From assembly GCA_934717745.1 (NCBI GenBank), contig CAKUZB010000008.1, forward strand, positions 23,709 to 87,708: DNA of 64,000 nucleotides, read 5' to 3'. This document shows, one piece after another, positions 60,269-64,000 of this stretch. The position numbers were made by a program, and so were the translations under genes. The first letter of the stretch is position 1, and every line of letters begins with the position of its first letter. The notes beneath the pieces were generated by a model, which had not been told where the DNA came from, did no database searches, and saw only the letters and a program-made list of their open reading frames with translations. The DNA is from an uncultured Candidatus Melainabacteria bacterium. GTDB taxonomy: Bacteria; Cyanobacteriota; Vampirovibrionia; Gastranaerophilales; Gastranaerophilaceae.

Positions 60269-61321
60269 ATGAAAAGTTATGAAAAATATATGTTAGAATG
60301 TTTTGAACTTGCAAAAAAAGGGGCAGGATTTGTTTCGCCAAACCCTCTTGTAGGTTGTATTGTGCTTGACAAAAATGACAATGTAATCTCAACAGGATAC
60401 CACCATAAATATGGTGAAAATCATGCGGAACGTGATGCGTTGCTGAAATTACAAAATGACGAAGCCAAAGACGGAACTTTAATTGTGAATTTAGAACCTT
60501 GCTCTCACTTTGGAAAAACACCACCTTGTGCTGATTTGATTGTCGAAAGAGGATTGAAAAAAGTCGTTATTGCAATGCGTGATGTAAACCCTATTGTTGC
60601 CGGAAATGGAATAAAAAAACTTAAAGAGGCTGGAATTGAAGTAATTGAGAATGTTTTAGAAACACAAGCAAAAGATTTAAACGAAATTTTCATAAAAAAT
60701 ATGGTAGAAAAAAAAGTTTTCGTTGCCCTAAAAACAGCAACAACTCTTGACGGAAAAATTTCTACAAAAACAGGCAGTTCAAAATGGATTACATCAGAAA
60801 ATGCCAGAAAAAAAGGTAAAAAACTTAGAGAATTGTATGACGCAGTGATGACAACATCTTCTACAGTTCTTGCTGACGAGCCGGAATTTAATTGCAAAAC
60901 AAAAATTTTACTGGATAGAGAATTGAAATGCAATTTTTCAATGAAATATTTTAAAACAGGCAAAATTTATATTGCAACTTGCAAAAAAAATCTCCCTCAA
61001 TGTCCTGACAATGTTGAATTTATTCAATGCTCCGAAGAAAACGGTAAATTAAATTTAGAAGAATTATTCAAAACGCTTTTTGATATGAAAATTATGTCTG
61101 TTTTTGTTGAGGCTGGCGGAATTTTAAATGGTGAATTATTAGAAAAAAATCTTGTTGATAAAATTTATCAATTTATCGCACCAAAAATTATTGGTGATAA
61201 TTCTGCGAAATCAGCATTTTCAGGACGAAATATAACAGAAATTTCCGATAGCAAAACTTTTAAAATTCAAACAGTCAAACAAATTGAACCGGATATTTTA
61301 ATTACTCTAAAAAAGGCTTAA
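60269..61321 (+). CDS. ribD: Bifunctional riboflavin biosynthesis deaminase/reductase RibD
   Basis: 350 aa. N-terminal deaminase: SPNPLVGCIVL, the zinc/catalytic motif GENHAERDAL (HAE) and NLEPCSHFGKTPPCADLIV (PCxxxGxxPPC). C-terminal reductase (residues about 145-350): KTATTLDGKISTKTGSSKWIT, DEPEFNCK, FVEAGGILNGELLE. Converts the pyrimidinone made by RibA to the ribitylamino intermediate. With RibF at 56.4 kb this is the second flavin gene of the region. PHP gene follows with one base between stop and start. Confidence 0.94.
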   Translation: MKSYEKYMLECFELAKKGAGFVSPNPLVGCIVLDKNDNVISTGYHHKYGENHAERDALLKLQNDEAKDGTLIVNLEPCSHFGKTPPCADLIVERGLKKVVIAMRDVNPIVAGNGIKKLKEAGIEVIENVLETQAKDLNEIFIKNMVEKKVFVALKTATTLDGKISTKTGSSKWITSENARKKGKKLRELYDAVMTTSSTVLADEPEFNCKTKILLDRELKCNFSMKYFKTGKIYIATCKKNLPQCPDNVEFIQCSEENGKLNLEELFKTLFDMKIMSVFVEAGGILNGELLEKNLVDKIYQFIAPKIIGDNSAKSAFSGRNITEISDSKTFKIQTVKQIEPDILITLKKA

Positions 61322-61322
61322 A

Positions 61323-62159
61323 ATGACAAAAATTGATTTACACGTACATAGCAACTGCTCAGACGGAAGCGATACGATTTCAGAATTAGCAAAAATAATT
61401 AAAGACGCAAAACTTGAAATTTTTGCACTCACTGACCACGACACCGTTAGCGGTTGCGACGAAATGGAAAAACTTTTACCAAAAAGTATAAAATTCATAA
61501 AAGGTGTTGAATTTACTTGTATTACAAATGGAATAAAATGCCATATCCTTGGATTTGGGTGCGATGTAAAAAACAAAAAATTGCTTAATTTAATTGAAAA
61601 AGGCAAAAAATTAAGACGTAAAAAATTTGATATAAGAGTAAAATACCTAAAAGATGTTTTAAATATTGAACTCACAAAAGACGAACTGGACTGGCTAAAC
61701 TCAAGAAATAGCGTTACAAAAACACATTTTGCAAACATTTTGGTAAATAGAGGGTTAGCAGACGACCCTGTTTCAGCAATGAAAATGTATTTAGATGCTT
61801 GCAAAACTCCAAAAGCAGATTTTGATACAAAAGAAGCAATCGAAACTATCGTTGATGCCGGTGCAATACCGGTTTGGGCTCACCCTTTGGGTGGTGAGGG
61901 CGAAACACATCTTGATTTTAAAGATTTTCCAAAACGTTTAGAACACATGATTTCACTAGGGATTAAAGGAATTGAATGTTATTATTCAAGATACAATCGA
62001 GAAGAAATAACATTTTTGAAAGATTGTGCAAAAAAATATAACCTATTAATAAGTGGCGGAAGTGATTATCATGGCAAGAACAAAAAAAATATATCACCCG
62101 CAAAACTAAGTACGGACTATATTCAAGTCGAAAAATCCGATTTAACAGTGTTGAAATAA
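61323..62159 (+). CDS. PHP-domain phosphoesterase (YciV/TrpH-like)
   Basis: 278 aa. PHP metal motifs: KIDLHVHSNCSDGSDTISELAKI (HxH, residues 5-7), FALTDHDTVSGCDEM, KGVEFTC, GAIPVWAHPLGG and LISGGSDYHGKNK (last SDxH). This matches the RNase AM/YciV group, 3',5'-nucleotide phosphatases and 5'-3' exoribonucleases that trim rRNA or degrade pAp. Co-transcribed with ribD. Confidence 0.88.
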   Translation: MTKIDLHVHSNCSDGSDTISELAKIIKDAKLEIFALTDHDTVSGCDEMEKLLPKSIKFIKGVEFTCITNGIKCHILGFGCDVKNKKLLNLIEKGKKLRRKKFDIRVKYLKDVLNIELTKDELDWLNSRNSVTKTHFANILVNRGLADDPVSAMKMYLDACKTPKADFDTKEAIETIVDAGAIPVWAHPLGGEGETHLDFKDFPKRLEHMISLGIKGIECYYSRYNREEITFLKDCAKKYNLLISGGSDYHGKNKKNISPAKLSTDYIQVEKSDLTVLK

Positions 62160-62430
62160 TATTTAGTAAATATCAGATAAACAAATCGTTTTGTAATTCT
62201 GAATTTGTTTCAAAATCTTTCCAAGGTTACTTATTGAAATTAATTTAAGAACAGTACTTATTTTGATACATATATTTGTAATATCCTGAAATATATTTAA
62301 TGAACACAATGGTTAAATTTTTTACATAATAATCGGTCAGACAAGACTTAAATTAAAGAAAACCCCCACAAATGCAGGGGAGTTGAGCAATCAAAAGAGT
62401 TGAGGATTTACAATTACATAATAAACTATT
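62160..62430. other. Intergenic region between PHP and cupin genes
   Basis: No gene seen. A CCCC-TGCATTTGT-GGGG hairpin (62364-62380 region) followed by T-rich sequence on the minus strand may act as a back-up terminator for the cupin gene. Confidence 0.4.
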
Positions 62431-62468
62431 AAGGCGGTCGTTTCATTATCTGAAACGACCGCCTTTTT
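62431..62468. terminator. Bidirectional terminator between PHP and cupin genes
   Basis: Perfect 15-bp stem (62431-62445 with 62451-62465), TTATC loop, ends AAGGCGG/CCGCCTTTTT. Confidence 0.85.
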
Positions 62469-62494
62469 ATCAAAATATTAGACTTTATCCCTAT

Positions 62495-62800
62495 TTATAG
62501 TCTACATACTATAAATTTTGATTTTTCCTGTGCAACAACTCTATGTGGAGTTTTGGCAGGAATTAACAACATTTCTTTTTCCCTCAAAGTATATTCCTCT
62601 TTTTCCACATAAAACACAACTTTTCCCTTTAAAATATAAATCATTGCATCAATCGGTGAAAAATGTTCCGGCATTTCTTGATTTTTTTCAAGAGCAATCA
62701 GCAAAATTTTACTATCGTCTTCTTCCCAAAGAACTTTTCGTTCAAAACTTGTTGGGTTATAATTAATCAAATCTTCCGGTTTAAAAACTTCTAAATACAT
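62495..62800 (-). CDS. Small cupin-domain protein
   Basis: 101 aa single cupin barrel. ALEKNQEMPEHFSPIDAMIYILKGKVVFYVEKEEYTLREKEMLLIPAKTPHRVVA contains cupin motif 1 (PEHFSPIDAMIYILKGK) and motif 2 (LIPAKTPHRV). Metal-binding His residues H54-type and H90-type are present though motif 1 has only one His. Role unknown, perhaps ligand sensing or sugar binding. AAAGGAG upstream. Confidence 0.85.
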   Translation of the reverse strand: MYLEVFKPEDLINYNPTSFERKVLWEEDDSKILLIALEKNQEMPEHFSPIDAMIYILKGKVVFYVEKEEYTLREKEMLLIPAKTPHRVVAQEKSKFIVCRL

Positions 62801-62891
62801 AAAATTTTCTCCTTTTTGAAGATTATTTTATGTATATCTAAATTTTTCAATTATCAAATCAGGTAATATTAAAAAAGTTATATTTTTTCTT

Positions 62892-63956
62892 TTAACCTTC
62901 AAAAAGACTTTGCTGAGCAGAGAATTGTTTTATTCCAAGATGTCTGTAACCCTCTGGTGAAATTTTTCTACCTTGCGGAGTTCTTTGCAACAAGCCAATT
63001 TGCAACAAATATGGTTCGCAAACCTCTTCCAAAGTTCTAATATCTTCACCCAAAGCCGCAGCAAGAGTGTTAATTCCAACAGGCCCGCCATCGTATTTTT
63101 CTACAATCATATTTAATAAGGCTCTATCGGTTGAATCAAGTCCAAATTCATCTATTTTTAAGGCTTTTAAAGATTCTTTTGCAACATCTTCTGTAATTTC
63201 AGAATCATATTTTACAATTGCAAAATCGTAAACACGTTTAACCAAACGGTTTGCAATACGTGGAGTACCTCTTGAACATCTTGCTATAACCTTTGCACCG
63301 TCTTCGGTAATTTTAATATCTAAAATACTCGCTGTTCGTTTGATTACTTGAGCAAGTTCGTCAAAATTATAAAAATTTAATCTGTGAATAATACCAAATC
63401 TATCTCTCAAAGGTCCAGAAAGTTCACCCGCCTTTGTGGTTGCACCAATTAAAGTAAATTTTGGCAACGGTAATCTCATTGTTTTGACAGTTTGAGATTT
63501 ACCTGTTGTCATATCAAGATAAAAATCTTCCATAGCCGGATACAAAATTTCTTCTGCGACTTTGTTCAAACGATGAATTTCGTCAATAAAAAGAATTTCG
63601 CCACCTTTTAAAGACATCAAAATTCCTATAATATCCCTGGGACGTTCTAATGCCGGAGCAGACGTAATTTTCAATTCAGAACCCATTTGCTCTGCAATAA
63701 CTCCCGCAAGAGTAGTTTTTCCAAGTCCCGGAGGGCCGTAAAACAGCATGTGGTCAATATTTGTTCCACGTCTTTTTGCCGCCTCAATTGAAATTTTTAA
63801 AGCCTCTTTCAACTCTGTTTGCCCAATATAACTATCAAAAGATTTTGGACGAATAGAATTTTCAAAAGTCTTGTCATATTCAATTACTTGAGATTTTATA
63901 ACAGGATTTTTCTTTAAATTTTGTTTAAAATCGTTATCATCAGATAGAATAGTCAT
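62892..63956 (-). CDS. ruvB: Holliday junction branch-migration helicase RuvB
   Basis: 354 aa AAA+ motor of RuvABC. N terminus [20 protein letters not shown], Walker [19 protein letters not shown] (residues about 68-85), Walker [12 protein letters not shown], sensor 1 [20 protein letters not shown] with the arginine finger, and the C-terminal winged helix ([41 protein letters not shown]; span) that binds DNA. Leaderless: TACAAT ends 6 nt before the ATG. Confidence 0.97.
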   Translation of the reverse strand: MTILSDDNDFKQNLKKNPVIKSQVIEYDKTFENSIRPKSFDSYIGQTELKEALKISIEAAKRRGTNIDHMLFYGPPGLGKTTLAGVIAEQMGSELKITSAPALERPRDIIGILMSLKGGEILFIDEIHRLNKVAEEILYPAMEDFYLDMTTGKSQTVKTMRLPLPKFTLIGATTKAGELSGPLRDRFGIIHRLNFYNFDELAQVIKRTASILDIKITEDGAKVIARCSRGTPRIANRLVKRVYDFAIVKYDSEITEDVAKESLKALKIDEFGLDSTDRALLNMIVEKYDGGPVGINTLAAALGEDIRTLEEVCEPYLLQIGLLQRTPQGRKISPEGYRHLGIKQFSAQQSLFEG

Positions 63957-63962
63957 ACTTGG

Positions 63963-63991
63963 ATTGTAACATATAGAAGCGGGCTTTGCAA
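63963..63991 (-). promoter_or_regulatory. Leaderless promoter of ruvB
   Basis: Minus-strand TTGCAA (63986-63991), 17-bp spacer, TACAAT (63963-63968), 6 nt to the ATG at 63956. Confidence 0.65.
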
Positions 63992-64000
63992 ATGCAAAGC

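Noticed and set aside
60219..60524. N-terminal extension of the MBL hydrolase on the minus strand
   Set aside because: It runs antisense through ribD; the ATG at 60218 has a strong AAAGGAG site and matches the family start.

Overview
The window is chromosomal DNA of a strongly AT-rich, Gram-negative anaerobe. Outer-membrane partners (two TolC-type channels, two MacA/HlyD-type adaptors, an MCE/MlaD lipid-transport protein) and dTDP-rhamnose genes argue for a diderm envelope. An oxygen-sensitive class III ribonucleotide reductase (NrdD/NrdG) argues for anaerobic growth. The gene mix, the base composition and a set of lineage-type proteins with short M-N-I-N or M-G-M-N-x-N-G amino termini fit a gut Vampirovibrionia/Melainabacteria (Gastranaerophilales-like) genome. 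That placement is inference from overall character, not from a marker search.

Layout. 1-8.8 kb: mnmA (partial), a DtxR-type regulator with a cysteine-rich tail, a TetR-controlled efflux operon (tetR-tolC-hlyD-two ABC-2 permeases), purine nucleoside phosphorylase with a probable RpoZ, and an orphan NarL-type response regulator. 9-12.4 kb: an RpoD-like sigma factor, an XRE/zinc-ribbon regulator, a small protein built of REMGExP repeats, a DUF378 membrane protein and tmRNA (ssrA) followed by a duplicated copy of its 3' end. 12.4-19.9 kb: a 48-aa lysine-rich gene divergent from miaB, a 75-aa gene with its own operator-like palindrome, hom-thrC and nrdD-nrdG.

20.4-35.7 kb is an accessory island beside tRNA-Arg(ACG). 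Its left part is defence-like: an unknown soluble/membrane protein pair, a frameshifted membrane protein, a fragment of a type I restriction HsdR, a zinc-hook AAA ATPase of the RloC/PrrC type, and a compact restriction-modification cluster (D12-class adenine methyltransferase, HNH protein, PD-(D/E)XK endonuclease, beta-class methyltransferase). Its right part is a Mu-type transposition module: DDE transposase, MuB-like ATPase, a protein joining a Mu-like DNA-binding region to a tyrosine-recombinase fold that has lost its catalytic Arg/His residues, and a small HTH protein. A Mor-like activator and a YaaC-like protein are divergent from these. The module carries GTTCCGTTT motifs, inverted in the central promoter region and as an 11-12 bp phased array near its right edge. 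The right edge appears to be at about 35680, where it cuts a J-domain gene after nine codons.

36.2-64 kb returns to core genes: tRNA-Arg, a two-subunit chromate-type transporter, a nitrilase-family amidase, a TPR protein, an HExxH peptidase with two related repeat proteins, a glycosyltransferase, an aminotransferase with an Lrp regulator, uridine phosphorylase, rfbCB, a MacAB-TolC operon, upp, an MCE protein, a large Q-rich protein, ribF, a formyltransferase, a GNAT protein, an MBL hydrolase, ribD, a PHP phosphoesterase, a cupin and ruvB.

A recurrent property is that at least twelve first-of-operon genes, on both strands, have a -10 element (TATAAT, TAAAAT, TACAAT or similar) ending exactly 6 (once 7) nt before the start codon and no Shine-Dalgarno sequence. 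They are predicted to be transcribed as leaderless mRNAs. Downstream and other genes have normal AGGAG-type sites. Several promoters also carry long perfect inverted repeats (tetR, hom, the 75-aa gene, mnmA/dtxR), which read as repressor operators.
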